DNA from: Heterostelium multicystogenum
Lineage: Eukaryota > Evosea > Eumycetozoa > Acytosteliales > Acytosteliaceae
Direction: 5' to 3'
Length of the DNA stretch: 10,711 nucleotides
Assembly (NCBI GenBank): GCA_003667245.1
Contig: RCNN01000474.1
Coordinates: 1 to 10,711 of the forward strand
Shown piece by piece: positions 1-7,882 of the stretch (its first letter is position 1; each line of letters starts with the position of its first letter). Both the position numbers and the translations under genes were made by a program. Under the pieces are notes generated by a model that saw only the letters and a list, made by a program, of their open reading frames with translations, was not told the DNA's origin and did no database searches.

Positions 1-110
1 TTCATGGCCTTTGCCATCCCCGGGGCCATCGCCGTGCTGGCAATGACGGCGTATGCGCTGAATGAACGTCGGGGCCGGCAGGAGGTGATCGCCGCCCCCC
101 GGCGCAGTAA
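1..110 (+). CDS. C-terminal end of a probable MFS transporter (partial)
   Basis: The window opens inside an open frame that starts Phe-Met-Ala-Phe-Ala-Ile-Pro-Gly-Ala-Ile-Ala-Val-Leu-Ala-Met. This is a hydrophobic segment of membrane-helix type, followed by a short polar tail (Asn-Glu-Arg-Arg-Gly-Arg-Gln-Glu) as seen at the cytoplasmic end of the last helix of MFS carriers. Read literally, the frame runs past 110 and through the start of the porin gene, which is unlikely. One extra base in the C-run at about 94-99 would end it at the TAA at 108-110, and one base fewer would end it at 119-121. The OprD porin follows directly, and MFS/OprD pairs for aromatic or other small acids are common in Pseudomonas. 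Only about 35 residues are visible, so the family is an inference from hydrophobicity and context. The substrate cannot be read. Confidence 0.45.
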
Positions 111-141
111 ACTGTCGATAACAATAACTAAGAGCAACGAC

Positions 142-1387
142 ATGAACACAACACACGTATCTGGCTATCCCTGTTGGGCGTGCCTTGCGGCGACGGCGGC
201 CGAGGGCGGGTTTTTTCGAGGACTCCACCGCCACCTTGGCAGGCGCGCAACTATTACTTCAGCCGCGATTTCTCGGACATCGTCGGCGCCAACAAGCAAT
301 CAAAGGCAGAGGAGTGGGGCCAGGGTTTTATCCTGACCTATAAATCCGGCTACACCCCGGGGCCCGTGGGCTTGGCCTGGATGCCCTGGGCACCCTCGCC
401 TCAAAGCTCGACAGCAGCCCGGACCGCACCAATACCGGCTGCTCCGGTCAAGGGCGCACGGCAGCGCCCGAATGATTACAGCCGTTTGGGCCTGACCTTC
501 AAGGCCAGGTTTTTCCAGGACCGAATTGAAGGTCGGCGAACTGCAACCGAACCTGCCGGTGCTGGCCCAGCGATATCCGCTTGCTGCCGCCGAGCTATCA
601 GGGCGTGAGTGTCAGCTCCGGCGAAATCGCCGGCCTTGCGCTACAGGCCGGGCACTTGACCACCACCAGCCTGCGCAACGAAGCCGGCGACGAGAAAATG
701 ATCGCCATGCTCGGCCATGTGCCGCAACGCGGCGCTGAAAGTGATGGGTTCAACTACGTCGGGCGCGACTACGCCTTCAACACCAACCGCACCAGCGTCA
801 GCTACTGGCATGGCCAACTCAAGGACATCTACCGCCAGGACTTTGTCGGCCTCAAGCACAGCCAGCAATGGGTGAGTGGACGCTCGGCGCCAACCTCGGG
901 CTACTACGATGCCCGGGAAGACGGCGACAAACTGCTCGGCAAGATCGACAACCAGGCGTTTTTCTCTCGCTGCTGTCGGCCAAGCATGGCGGCCATATCT
1001 TCTCTCGTCGGTTATCAAGCCATGTATGGCGACAGTGCCTTCCGCGGGTCTTCGCCAACATCACGCCGCTGGGCAACGAAGTACCCACCTACGAGTTTGC
1101 CTACACCGACGAGCGCTCCTGGCAAGTGCGGTACGACTATGACTTCGTGGCGCTGGGCATTCCGGGGCTGACCACCACGTGCGTTATATCACCGGCAACA
1201 ACGTGACCACCGGCGCGGTTATGAAGGCAAGGATCGCGAGCGCGACCTGGATATCGGCTATGTGGTGCAAAGCGGCACATTGAGCCGGCCTGGGCATTCG
1301 GGTGCGCAATGTCATGGCCCGTTCAAACTACGCAGCGACATCGACGAGAACCGGCTGATCCTCAGTTACACCTGGAAGCTGCTTTAA
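142..1387 (+). pseudogene. OprD-family outer-membrane porin, frame broken about 19 times as read
   Basis: This is an OprD-type substrate-specific outer-membrane channel of 18-strand beta-barrel type, about 410 residues when the frames are joined. The ATG at 142 opens MNTT followed by a hydrophobic stretch (WLSLLG) and an Ala-rich cleavage region before Glu-Gly-Gly-Phe-Phe-Glu-Asp. Family hallmarks appear in order across frames: ARNYYFSRDFSDIVGANKQS, EEWGQGFILTYKSGYTPGPV, RTNTG, NDYSRLGLTFKAR, VGELQPNLPVL, LLPPSYQGVSVSSGEIAGL, RTSVSYWHGQLKDIYRQDF, DGDKLLGKIDNQAFF, FVGYQAMYGDSAF, and a terminal LILSYTWKLL ending in TAA. OprD porins favour small acids or basic amino acids; the preceding carrier hints at an acid. 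The reading frame changes about every 65 bases, yet each piece stays family-like and I saw no substitution stops. This looks like uncorrected sequence rather than an old pseudogene, but as read it cannot make a porin. Confidence 0.88.
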
Positions 1388-1601
1388 ACCCCGCCCTGGC
1401 ACGTACCCATGACCTGGTAGTGGGCGGTATGGCTGGCGCCCTGGCTGTCGAGATACACCATGGTCGCCGTTCTACCTGGCAACTGCCCGGCACGGGCGTG
1501 ATTGAAACAACGTGTTGGATATCCAGCGCTTCATTGCTGCCGGCCGCCATGGCGCCGGCGGCGGTGAAAAACAGGAGCAGGCTGAGCCATTTGATATTCA
1601 T
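1384..1601 (-). CDS. Small secreted DUF2790-type protein (one frameshift)
   Basis: This reverse-strand gene starts MNIKWLSLLLFFTAAGAMAA, a clear Sec signal peptide. The mature part opens Ser-Asn-Glu-Ala-Leu-Asp-Ile-Gln-His-Val-Val-Ser-Ile. After one frame change near 1455-1465 it continues TMVYLDSQGASHTAHYQVMG and ends Thr-Cys-Gln-Gly-Gly-Val-TAA. The 'V-x-S-I ... C-x-V ... M-x-Y-x-D-S-x-G ... H-Y-x-V-M-G' pattern and the length of about 72 residues match the small periplasmic DUF2790 proteins that are abundant in Pseudomonas and have no settled function. Two cysteines could form a disulfide in the periplasm. A good ribosome site (AGAGGA) lies about nine bases before the start. Its stop (1384-1386) overlaps the convergent porin stop (1385-1387) inside TTTAAA. 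It is divergent from the LysR gene at 1713, so that regulator may act on it; this is inference. Confidence 0.72.
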
Positions 1602-1679
1602 GATGAGTTCCTCTGTGAGTAGGGTTTCATTTTAGTGATTGCCGCAGCGGGATAAAGACAGGAACAGGTGAATGACTCG

Positions 1680-1692
1680 TACGTATCACGTA
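1680..1692. promoter_or_regulatory. Candidate operator: TACGT-N3-ACGTA dyad
   Basis: A perfect five-base inverted repeat with a three-base spacer (TACGT ATC ACGTA) lies in the 111-bp gap between the DUF2790 gene (minus) and the LysR gene (plus), 20 bases before the LysR start codon. LysR regulators commonly bind near their own divergent promoters, so this is a plausible site. The dyad is short and could be chance. Confidence 0.25.
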
Positions 1693-1712
1693 GCAATCGA
1701 GGGGCAATGTTG

Positions 1713-2628
1713 ATGGATTTGCTCAATGGCATGCAGGTGTTTGCCCGGGTTGTCGACACTGGCAGCTTTGCCGCAGCGGCCGAGGCGCTGGACCTGTCCG
1801 GGGCACACGTATCACGGTTGATCTGCGAGCTGGAAAACACCTGCAGACCCGCCTGTTGCAACGCACCACCCGGCGCCTGGGCCTTACCGATTCGGGCGAG
1901 CGCTTTCTGTTGCGCTGTCGCGACATTCTTGAAGACGTCAGGGAAGCCACGGCAGAAGCCAGCGGCGCGCACCTTAACCCGCGCGGGCGATTGCGGGTGC
2001 ATTGCATGAGCGGGTTGGGGGTGCTGATCACGCCGCTGATTGCCCGCTACAGCGAGCAATACCCGGACGTGTCCATCGAGTTGACCCTGTCCCAGCACAA
2101 CCCGGACCCGCTTGAAGAGGGTCACGACGTGGTGATCTCCATCGCCCATTCGTTGCCGGATTCGGCGCTGGTCAGTCAGACGATCGGGCAGTTGTTCAGT
2201 GTGCCCTGTGCGGCACCGGGGTATCTGGCCCGGTACGGCGTGCCCGAGCATCCGCAGCAGTTGATGCAGCATCGACGGTTGCATCTGCAGGATTTCCAGG
2301 AGGATGCGTGGTTGTTCAAGGGGCAAGAGGGCGAGATTGCGATTTCGCCGGGTGACACCTTCAGGACCAATGTCGCGGATGCGATGGTCAGGCGACGCAG
2401 GAAGGAATGGGCATCAGCTTGTTGCCGTTCTTCAGCGCCAACCCGGCGCTGCGCGAGGGCTCGTTGGTGCGGCTGTTGCCCGGATATCGGCTACGGGAGC
2501 GGAGCATTTTCGCGGTGTATCCATCAAGGCGCTTTCTGGATGCCAAGGTGCGGACGTGGGTCGGGTTTTTGCAGGCGCGATTGCCGGGGTTGTTGGCGGA
2601 GCAGTTGGCAGTGATTGAGGCACCTTGA
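1713..2628 (+). CDS. LysR-family transcriptional regulator (two frameshifts)
   Basis: About 304 residues when joined, the normal LysR length. The start chosen is the ATG at 1713 (MDLLNGMQVFARVVDTGSFA), because GAGGGG sits eight bases upstream; the ATG at 1707 is too close to that site. Residues 16-45 form the winged helix-turn-helix (GSFAAAAEALDLSGAHVSRL), followed by the linker helix (TRRLGLTDSGERFLLRCRDI). The effector-binding domain begins near residue 90 (GRLRVHCMSGLGVLITPLIA) and runs to the C terminus (LPGLLAEQLAVIEAP). This subtype, with the 'RLGLTDSGERF' segment and 'HPQQLMQHRRL', is the large CrgA/DsdC-like group found in many copies in Pseudomonas; the effector cannot be told. Frame changes fall near 1838-1850 and 2388-2400. 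It is divergent from the DUF2790 gene, and its stop lies two bases from the stop of the convergent AraC gene, with no room for a terminator between. Confidence 0.92.
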
Positions 2629-2630
2629 GG

Positions 2631-3426
2631 CTAGCGCGTTGCCGTACGGCGAATGTAGCGCGCCGGCGACGAGCCCAGTGTCTTGCGAAACATGCTGATG
2701 AACGAACTGACCGACTCGTACCCCAGCGCCTCGGCGGTTCGTTGCACCGACTCGCCCTCGGCCAGGCTCTGCAAGGCCACGATGATTTGCCATTGTTTGC
2801 GCCATTGGCCAAAAGTCAGGCCTGTTTCGCTCTTGACCAGGCGGGCCAGGGAGCGCTCGCTCATGGCCACCTGGCGTGCCCACTGGGCATGGTGCAACGG
2901 TTTTGACGGGGCCTGGGCCAGGCCGCGGGCGATGAAGCGCAACTGCGTAGCAGCGGGGAGCGGCAGGTACAACTGCTCCGAAGGAGCCAGTTCCAGTTGT
3001 TCAAGGAGCACGCTCGCCACGCGCGAATTGGCAGAGGCAGGCGGATAATCCTGGGGCTGGGCGCTCAGGTGCAGGATCAACGCCAGGACCAGCGGCGAAA
3101 GCACCAGCGTGCAGCATTTCTCCGGTAGCGCGGCGGCGCCGGGCTCGACAAACAGATAGCCGATCCTGCCGTTGGCGGTCACCCGGTTGCTGTGGGCGAT
3201 ACCGCCCGGAATCCACACGCCGAAGCCCGACGGCACCATCCACACGCCATCCTCTACGGTACACACGATACCGCCGTGATATGCCACCACCAGTTGGCCT
3301 TTGCGGTGGCTGTGCACGGGGAATTCGGTGTCGTTGCGCTGGCTGCCGGAGCATCAACGCGACGGCGGGCTGATCAAAACTGTCCAGTTCGAATTGATCA
3401 ACGCCCTGGAGCTTCATCTCGCCCAT
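2631..3426 (-). CDS. AraC-family regulator with N-terminal cupin domain (one frameshift)
   Basis: About 265 residues. The start is the reverse ATG at 3424-3426, preceded by GAGGCGG about seven bases away. The N-terminal half is an AraC-type cupin sensor: the segment around PVHSHRKGQLVVAYHGG, then DGVWMVPSGFGVWIPGGIAH, is typical of the NimR/YdeC-like subgroup, whose 'H-S-H-x-K-G-Q-L' and 'W-I-P-x-G-x-x-H' motifs shape the ligand pocket. The C-terminal 100 residues hold two helix-turn-helix motifs: one around QWARQVAMSERSLARLVKSE and one around SVQRTAEALGYESVSSFISM, followed by the FRKTLGSSPARYIR signature. One base is gained or lost between about 3345 and 3366. It is divergent from the DUF1656-HlyD-FUSC operon across 127 bases and is the natural candidate for its regulator, sensing a pump substrate. 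The link is inferred from position. Confidence 0.92.
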
Positions 3427-3512
3427 GTTGCACCGCCTCGATTGTCTGAAATTGATTATATCCTGGCAGCATACTCAATATCGGCACGACCTTGCAGTCC
3501 CTACCATCTTCA

Positions 3513-3534
3513 TCAAGGCGATCAAGGTGATTGC
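3513..3534. promoter_or_regulatory. Candidate operator upstream of the efflux operon
   Basis: Two adjacent nine-base direct repeats, TCAAGGCGA (3513-3521) and TCAAGGTGA (3522-3530), overlap a near-perfect dyad GCGATCA-AGG-TGATTGC (3518-3534). It lies 19 bases before the DUF1656 start codon, in the gap shared with the divergent AraC gene. The position suits an operator. The nine-base period is shorter than the usual helical spacing of AraC half-sites, so binding by that regulator is only a guess. Confidence 0.3.
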
Positions 3535-3553
3535 CGACTGCGAGATTCAACCG

Positions 3554-3742
3554 ATGCTCAGCGAAATCACGATTGCCCACCTCTACATTCCTCCGTTCTT
3601 GCTCTACGTCGGCGTTGCAGCCCTGGTGTACGGGCTACTGGAGCGGGCCCTGCGGCGCTGGCTGGATTGGGCCTGGCACCCCAGCCTGGCGCGTTTCTTT
3701 GTGTCGCTGATCGTGCTCTCGACCTTGGTTCTGAGCTTTTGA
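3554..3742 (+). CDS. DUF1656 inner-membrane peptide of a tripartite efflux operon
   Basis: This intact frame encodes 62 residues, MLSEITIAHLYIPPFLLYVG at the N terminus and SLIVLSTLVLSF at the end. Two hydrophobic helices are visible (about residues 10-30 and 46-62), separated by a basic, Trp-containing loop (RALRRWLDWAWHP). This is the AaeX/YdhI-type DUF1656 family, always found just ahead of an HlyD-type adaptor and a FUSC exporter; its exact role is not settled. The start is the ATG at 3554, at the usual length for the family and after the AraC divergent region; its ribosome site is weak. The stop TGA overlaps the GAGGG ribosome site of the next gene. It is one of the two multi-domain-free genes here with no frame change. 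Confidence 0.9.
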   Translation: MLSEITIAHLYIPPFLLYVGVAALVYGLLERALRRWLDWAWHPSLARFFVSLIVLSTLVLSF

Positions 3743-3752
3743 GGGCAGCGCG

Positions 3753-4664
3753 ATGATCATCAAACACATCCTCAAGACCCTCGTCACCCTGGTGCTCGGG
3801 CTGGCCGCATTGCTGTTCTGCACGCAACTGTGGCGTGCCTATGAGTTGGCCCCCTGGACGCGGGACGGGCGTGTCAGCGCACAAGTTATCCGTATTGCCC
3901 CCGAGGTGTCCGGCCAGGTCGAACACCTGCTGGTGGGCGACAACCAGTGGGTCGCCAAGGGCGCGTTGCTGTACCAGATCGATCGCAGCAGCTACTTGCT
4001 TGCCCAGCAACAGCGCACGGCCGAGCTTGCCGAGGCGCGCAGTGTTTTCGAGCAGCGCAGTGCACAGCTCAAACGCCGCAACCAGCTCGGCGATGCGATT
4101 GCGCGGGAGGAAACCGACAACGCAGCCCGGGACCTGGCGGTGGCCAGGGCGCGCCTGGATGCGGCCCGCAGCCAACTGGCCCATGCGCGGCTGGATCTGG
4201 ACCGCACGACGATTCGTTCGCCGGTCGACGGCTATGTGACCCAGTTGCGGCTGCAGCCGGGTGACTACGCGGCAGCGGGCGAGACCAATATCTTTGTGGT
4301 CGATAGCCATAGCTTCTGGGTCACCGGTTACTTCGAGGAGACCAAGCTGGCTGGTGTTCGGGTGGGGGCTGTGACGTCCATCAAGCTGATGGGTTTTTCA
4401 CCGCTGCTCGAAGGGGCATGTGGCGAGCATTTGGTCGGGGCATTGCCGACGGTAACGAGCTGCGCAGTAACAGTGGTTTGCCCCAGGTGGCGCCTACGTT
4501 CAGCTGGATACGCCTGGCCCAGCGCGTGCCCGTGCGGATTGAACTGGACAAGGTGCCGCCCGGTGTGGAGTTGGCGGCGGGGATGACCGCCAGCATCGAG
4601 GTTGCCGAGGAGGGCACGGCGCCGCGCTGGAAGGCTGGTGCAATGGCTTCAGGCGTTCATGTGA
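3753..4664 (+). CDS. HlyD/EmrA-type periplasmic adaptor of an aromatic-acid efflux pump (three frameshifts)
   Basis: About 303 residues. It is the membrane-fusion protein linking an inner-membrane exporter to the cell exterior. One membrane anchor lies at residues 6-26 (ILKTLVTLVLGLAALLFC), and 'PWTRDGRVSAQVIRIAPEVS' is the hallmark of the AaeA/EmrA group. The first lipoyl half spans residues 44-76 (VSGQVEHLLVGDNQWVAKGA), a helical hairpin rich in Ala/Arg/Gln spans 82-150, and the second lipoyl half begins RTTIRSPVDGYVTQLRL, followed by the beta-barrel (SFWVTGYFEETKLAGVRVG). Two single-base shifts lie at about 4411-4435 and one at about 4626-4632. After the last, the frame reads RLVQWLQAFM and stops at TGA 4662-4664. 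That stop overlaps the next start in TGATG, which suggests coupled translation. GAGGG lies eight bases before the ATG at 3753. Substrates of such pumps include hydroxybenzoates and fusaric acid; which one applies here is unknown. Confidence 0.92.
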
Positions 4665-6538
4665 TGCTCCGTGCACTGCGCATGCTGGGGGCATGGGAAG
4701 CTGCTAAACTCGGGCTATGTGCTGCGTAGTCTTTTGGCGGCCTCATTGGCCCTGTGGCTGGGGTTCCAATTACACCTGGATTCGCCGTTCTCGGCCGCCT
4801 CAACCGTGTTGTTGCTGATCCATCCGCTGCAGGGGGCAGTGGTTGGCAAGGGCTTCCACCGGGCACTGGGCACCCTGGTGGGGTTGGCTGTGGCATTGGT
4901 CCTGACCAGCCTGTTCGCCCAGCAAATGCTGCTGTTTATTCCTCGGGATCGGGGTATGGCTGGGCCTTTGTGTCGGCGCCATGACCGTGTTTCGGCACTA
5001 CCAGGCCACGGCGGCGGTGGTCGCCGGCTACACCGTTTGCCTGGCCCTGGGGCCCGCCATCGTCGCGCCGCAGCAAGGTTTCGAACATATCGTCGGACGG
5101 GGCACGGCCGTTGTTCTGGGGGTGTTGAGCCTGAGCCTGGTGGCCACGTTATTCAGCCGCAAGACCGTCGAGCGCACACTGACCATGGCACTTCGCGACG
5201 TCTCGTCGCGCACCCTGCGGTTATTGGCCGTGCGGTTTGACGGCGGGCCGGCGCGTGCGCAGGACCCGCTGGCCATCGATATCAGCAAAGTGGACGACCT
5301 TCTCGGGATTGGTCGGGGCGAGTCGGTGCTGATCCGCGCCAGGCTGGCGACCCTGCAGGCAGGACTTGCGTATCTGCATGCCGTGGTGCTCGACGAATGC
5401 GCGATACCTTCGCACGCTGGAATCGGCGCACAGTTGCGCCAGCTGGCTGAAGCCATGCCCGGGTTTTGCGTGGCGGCCGATCGTGTCCGGGAGCTGCAAG
5501 CCAGCCTTGAACACCAGGCGCGAGCCAGCGGCGTCTGAATGAACCATTGGCCGAACTGGCCAGCGCCTTGTCGAGTTTTGCCTGCCTTGAGCGCGCGCCC
5601 CTGCCGCCGGCCCGCGCCGTGGGGTTTCACCGACACTACGGCGCTGCACTGCGTAACGGTGTGCGAGCGTTGCTGGCCACGCTGGCGACCGGTGCTGTCT
5701 GGTACCTCACCGGCTGGGACCAGGGGCCAACCTTGCTGGCCGTACTGGGTCCGTTCTGCACCTTGCTGGCCACCAGCGCGGCGCCCGAGCAAGGCATTGC
5801 GAGCCTTGCCAGGGGAACCTTCTACGCAATCCTGGCAGCGGCGGGGTGCAAGTTCCTGCTGTTGCCGCACATCAGCGGGTTCGGGTTGCTCACGGTGGTG
5901 CTGGTTGCGTTCTGGGCGGTCGGGATTCATGCCACGACCCGGCCGCGCCATGCCCTGCAAGGCGTCGCCTACCTGATTACGTTCAACACCCTGGTCGGCA
6001 CCGCCGGGACCGCCCAATACGACTTCGCTGACTTCGTGAATCAAGCCCTGGCCTGGATGGTGACGCTTGCTATCTGCCTGCTGGCCTTCCAGTTTGCTGC
6101 CGGGGAAACCTGCCAGCCACGCCGACGTCCTGAGGACCGCGCTGCACAAGGACACACGCCGGTTTACTGCGTCACGGGCACCGCATGGATCTTCTGAGTG
6201 GCAGGCCACGCAACAGCACCGGATGGTTGCCCTGCAAGCGCTGTTGGGCGCCGATGAGGCCGGTGCCGTCTCGCTTCAACTGGGTCGACAGTTAAGGTTG
6301 CTGCACCGCAAGACACGCGACCTGGAGCCTCATTCGTCAATCGCCAGGTGTGTGCAAGCGGGCGATCGGCGTATTGCCAGATATGCCTTCGATTCAGCGA
6401 TCAGCGCGGCCCAGGCCCGGCGTACGTCGAGATCACTGATCCGCCTTGGTGCCCGCGACCTGGCTGCTTGTTACCAGGGATTTGGCGGGGTTGCTCGACC
6501 AATACCAGCGTGCCGATATCCGAACCAGTTTCAGCTAA
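4664..6538 (+). CDS. FUSC/AaeB-type inner-membrane exporter (five frameshifts)
   Basis: About 624 residues, the usual size for FUSC-family efflux proteins (fusaric-acid resistance / p-hydroxybenzoate exporter AaeB / YdhK). It has the two-fold layout of the family. The first membrane block starts at about residue 15 (NSGYVLRSLLAASLALWLGF) and includes SAASTVLLLIHPLQGAVVGK, GTLVGLAVALVLTSLF and YQATAAVVAGYTVCLALGPA. A cytoplasmic segment follows (LFSRKTVERTLTMALRDVSS). The second block starts with RNGVRALLATLATGAVWYLT and includes TLLAVLGPFCTLLATSAAPE, GFGLLTVVLVAFWAVGIHAT and GVAYLITFNTLVGTAGTAQY, then a C-terminal soluble domain. Frame changes are near 4686, 4940, 5540, 6097 and 6486. After the last, the frame reads AGLLDQYQRADIRTSFS and ends at TAA 6536-6538. 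The start at 4664 is inferred from the TGATG overlap; a GTG at 4671 is an alternative. Confidence 0.93.
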
Positions 6539-6558
6539 AACAACGAAGGTGAGATGAA

Positions 6559-6800
6559 ATGAAGCAACTCCTTATCTGGACGCTTTTCGGGATGATTGTG
6601 TCTGTGCCAATGGCGGTGCAGGCATCGGACGGGGCTGAGGCGCTGGCCCGCTGGCAACAGCAATTCAAACAAGAGCAAAAAAAAGCTCGCTGAGCACCGT
6701 GCGCCTGGCCGTGATTCAAGGCCCAAGGCAGATCGCCAGCGATGAGCCGGTTCCCGGGGAATTGCAATCTGTTCAGAGCGAAGTGACGAGTTCGGTGTGA
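6559..6800 (+). CDS. Small exported protein, last gene of the FUSC operon (A8-tract frameshift)
   Basis: The ATG at 6559 follows a strong ribosome site (AAGGTGAG), 20 bases after the FUSC stop, so it is likely co-transcribed. It encodes MKQLLIWTLFGMIVSVPMAV, a typical signal peptide with a likely cut after Val-Gln-Ala, then SDGAEALARWQQQFKQEQKK. Read literally, the frame stops at 6691-6693, just after an A8 run at about 6679-6686. Adding one A there keeps the frame open to TGA 6798-6800 (about 80 residues, with a tail ending EPVPGELQSVQSEVTSSV); removing one A gives a shorter protein ending at 6745. The longer reading has much stronger G/C at third positions. I do not recognise a family. A periplasmic helper of the pump is possible but unproven. 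Confidence 0.6.
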
Positions 6801-6820
6801 TGCCCGGCGGTGCTGTTGCT

Positions 6821-7735
6821 TTAAAGGCTGTCCGGGTCGCCAAAGAACATCTGAATCCGCGACCTTAACCACCGTTCCCCCGGATCATTGTCCTGGGAAC
6901 CACGCCACGCCATGTGCAATTCAAAGGTGCGCACCGGCAGTGGCGGCTCCTCAGCCCGCAAGCCACCCGCTGAAGTCAATGCTTCAGCGGCATAGTCCGG
7001 CACGGTCGCGACAATATCGGTGCCCGCCAGCAATGTCCCGAGCCCATTGAACTGCGGCACAGCCAGGACTACGTGGCGCTTGCGGCCCAGTTTTTCCAGT
7101 TCTTCATCCAGAAACCCGCTCAAATCCCCGGCAAACGACACCAGAGCATGGGGCCGCGCGCAGAAGTCATCCAGGCTCATGGAGCCCGGCATGCTGTCGG
7201 CCCGCAGCAGCATCGGCTTGCTGCGGCGCAATACCTTGCGCTTGGCGTTGGCCGGCAAATCGGTGGTGTAGCTCACGCCGATGGAGATTTCGCCGGAGGC
7301 CAGCAGGCCGGGCATCAGGATGTAGTTGACGCGGCGCACTACCAGCACGATGCCGGGGGCTTCGGCCCGCAGGCGCTTGAGCAGCAGCGGCAGCAGGGCG
7401 AATTCGACGTCGTCCGACAGGCCGATGCGGAATACCGCGGTGCTGGTGGCCGGGTCGAATTCGGAGGCGCGGCTGACGGCCGTGGAAATCGAGTCCAGGG
7501 CCGGGGAGAGCAGGGCGAAGATTTCTACCGCACGGGCCGAGGGCTCCATGCTGCGTCCGGTACGCACGAACAACGGGTCGTCGAACAGGCCGCGCAGGCG
7601 TGACAGGGCTGCGCTGATGGCCGGCTGGCCAAGGAACAGTTTCTCGGCAGCGCGGGTCACACTGCGCTCATGCATCAAGGTTTCGAATACGATCAACAGG
7701 TTGAGGTCGACACGACGCAGGTCGTTACGGTTCAT
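6821..7735 (-). CDS. mexT: MexT-type LysR transcriptional regulator, intact
   Basis: An uninterrupted frame of 304 residues, starting MNRNDLRRVDLNLLIVFETL and ending RSRIQMFFGDPDSL. It looks near-identical over long stretches to what I know of Pseudomonas aeruginosa MexT, whose active form is also 304 residues. The helix-turn-helix is at about residues 25-44 (SVTRAAEKLFLGQPAISAAL), followed by the linker (DDPLFVRTGRSMEPSARA). The effector-binding domain carries FRIGLSDDVEFALLPLLLKR, LLASGEISIGVSYTTDLPA, FAGDLSGFLDEELEKLGRK and FNGLGTLLAGTDIVATVPDY. MexT activates mexEF-oprN and mexS and responds to redox or electrophile stress. Here it is divergent from a MexS homologue, as in P. aeruginosa, but downstream it converges on the FUSC operon with a 20-base gap. 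The mutation-prone GGCCAGCCGGCC site (7619-7630) is present as a single, in-frame copy. Function is assigned by homology from memory. Confidence 0.92.
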   Translation of the reverse strand: MNRNDLRRVDLNLLIVFETLMHERSVTRAAEKLFLGQPAISAALSRLRGLFDDPLFVRTGRSMEPSARAVEIFALLSPALDSISTAVSRASEFDPATSTAVFRIGLSDDVEFALLPLLLKRLRAEAPGIVLVVRRVNYILMPGLLASGEISIGVSYTTDLPANAKRKVLRRSKPMLLRADSMPGSMSLDDFCARPHALVSFAGDLSGFLDEELEKLGRKRHVVLAVPQFNGLGTLLAGTDIVATVPDYAAEALTSAGGLRAEEPPLPVRTFELHMAWRGSQDNDPGERWLRSRIQMFFGDPDSL

Positions 7736-7772
7736 CTTGTGTCCCAGGCGGCGTCAGTAAACTTGACGGGAG

Positions 7773-7795
7773 CGGTCATATAAGAACAATGACCG
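7773..7795. promoter_or_regulatory. Perfect seven-base dyad upstream of mexT
   Basis: CGGTCAT (7773-7779) and ATGACCG (7789-7795) form a perfect inverted repeat with a nine-base spacer, 38 bases before the mexT start codon. It contains the T-N11-A core expected of LysR-type sites. This suits autoregulation of mexT or binding by another regulator. The dyad is seen directly; its use is inferred. Confidence 0.45.
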
Positions 7796-7882
7796 GCATG
7801 AATCTTACGGGGAAAGGCTGGTACTCTGCACCGGCTAATTCAGTTTTCCTACATGGCTTGGCACCTTTTCCGTATGTGCGGA

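Noticed and set aside
142..1387. Programmed frameshifting or recoding as an explanation of the broken porin
   Set aside because: Nineteen shifts in both directions with no repeated slip motif cannot be programmed. Sequence error or decay is far simpler.
1598..2326. A 242-codon minus-strand frame opposite the first LysR gene
   Set aside because: The opposite strand carries a clear LysR protein, while this frame has His/Gln/Arg-rich low-information sequence and overlaps the DUF2790 start region.
3567..4310. A 247-codon minus-strand frame opposite the DUF1656 and HlyD genes
   Set aside because: It is antisense to two well-supported genes and has no recognisable motifs.
5028..6209. A 393-codon open frame on the minus strand opposite the FUSC gene
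   Set aside because: It is rich in Arg, Gln, Gly and Pro with no domain pattern, and lies exactly antisense to a strongly coding FUSC gene. Long antisense frames are common in GC-rich DNA.
7073..7603. Plus-strand frames inside mexT (176 and 144 codons)
   Set aside because: They mirror the intact mexT gene and show shadow composition (Arg/Gln/Gly-rich).
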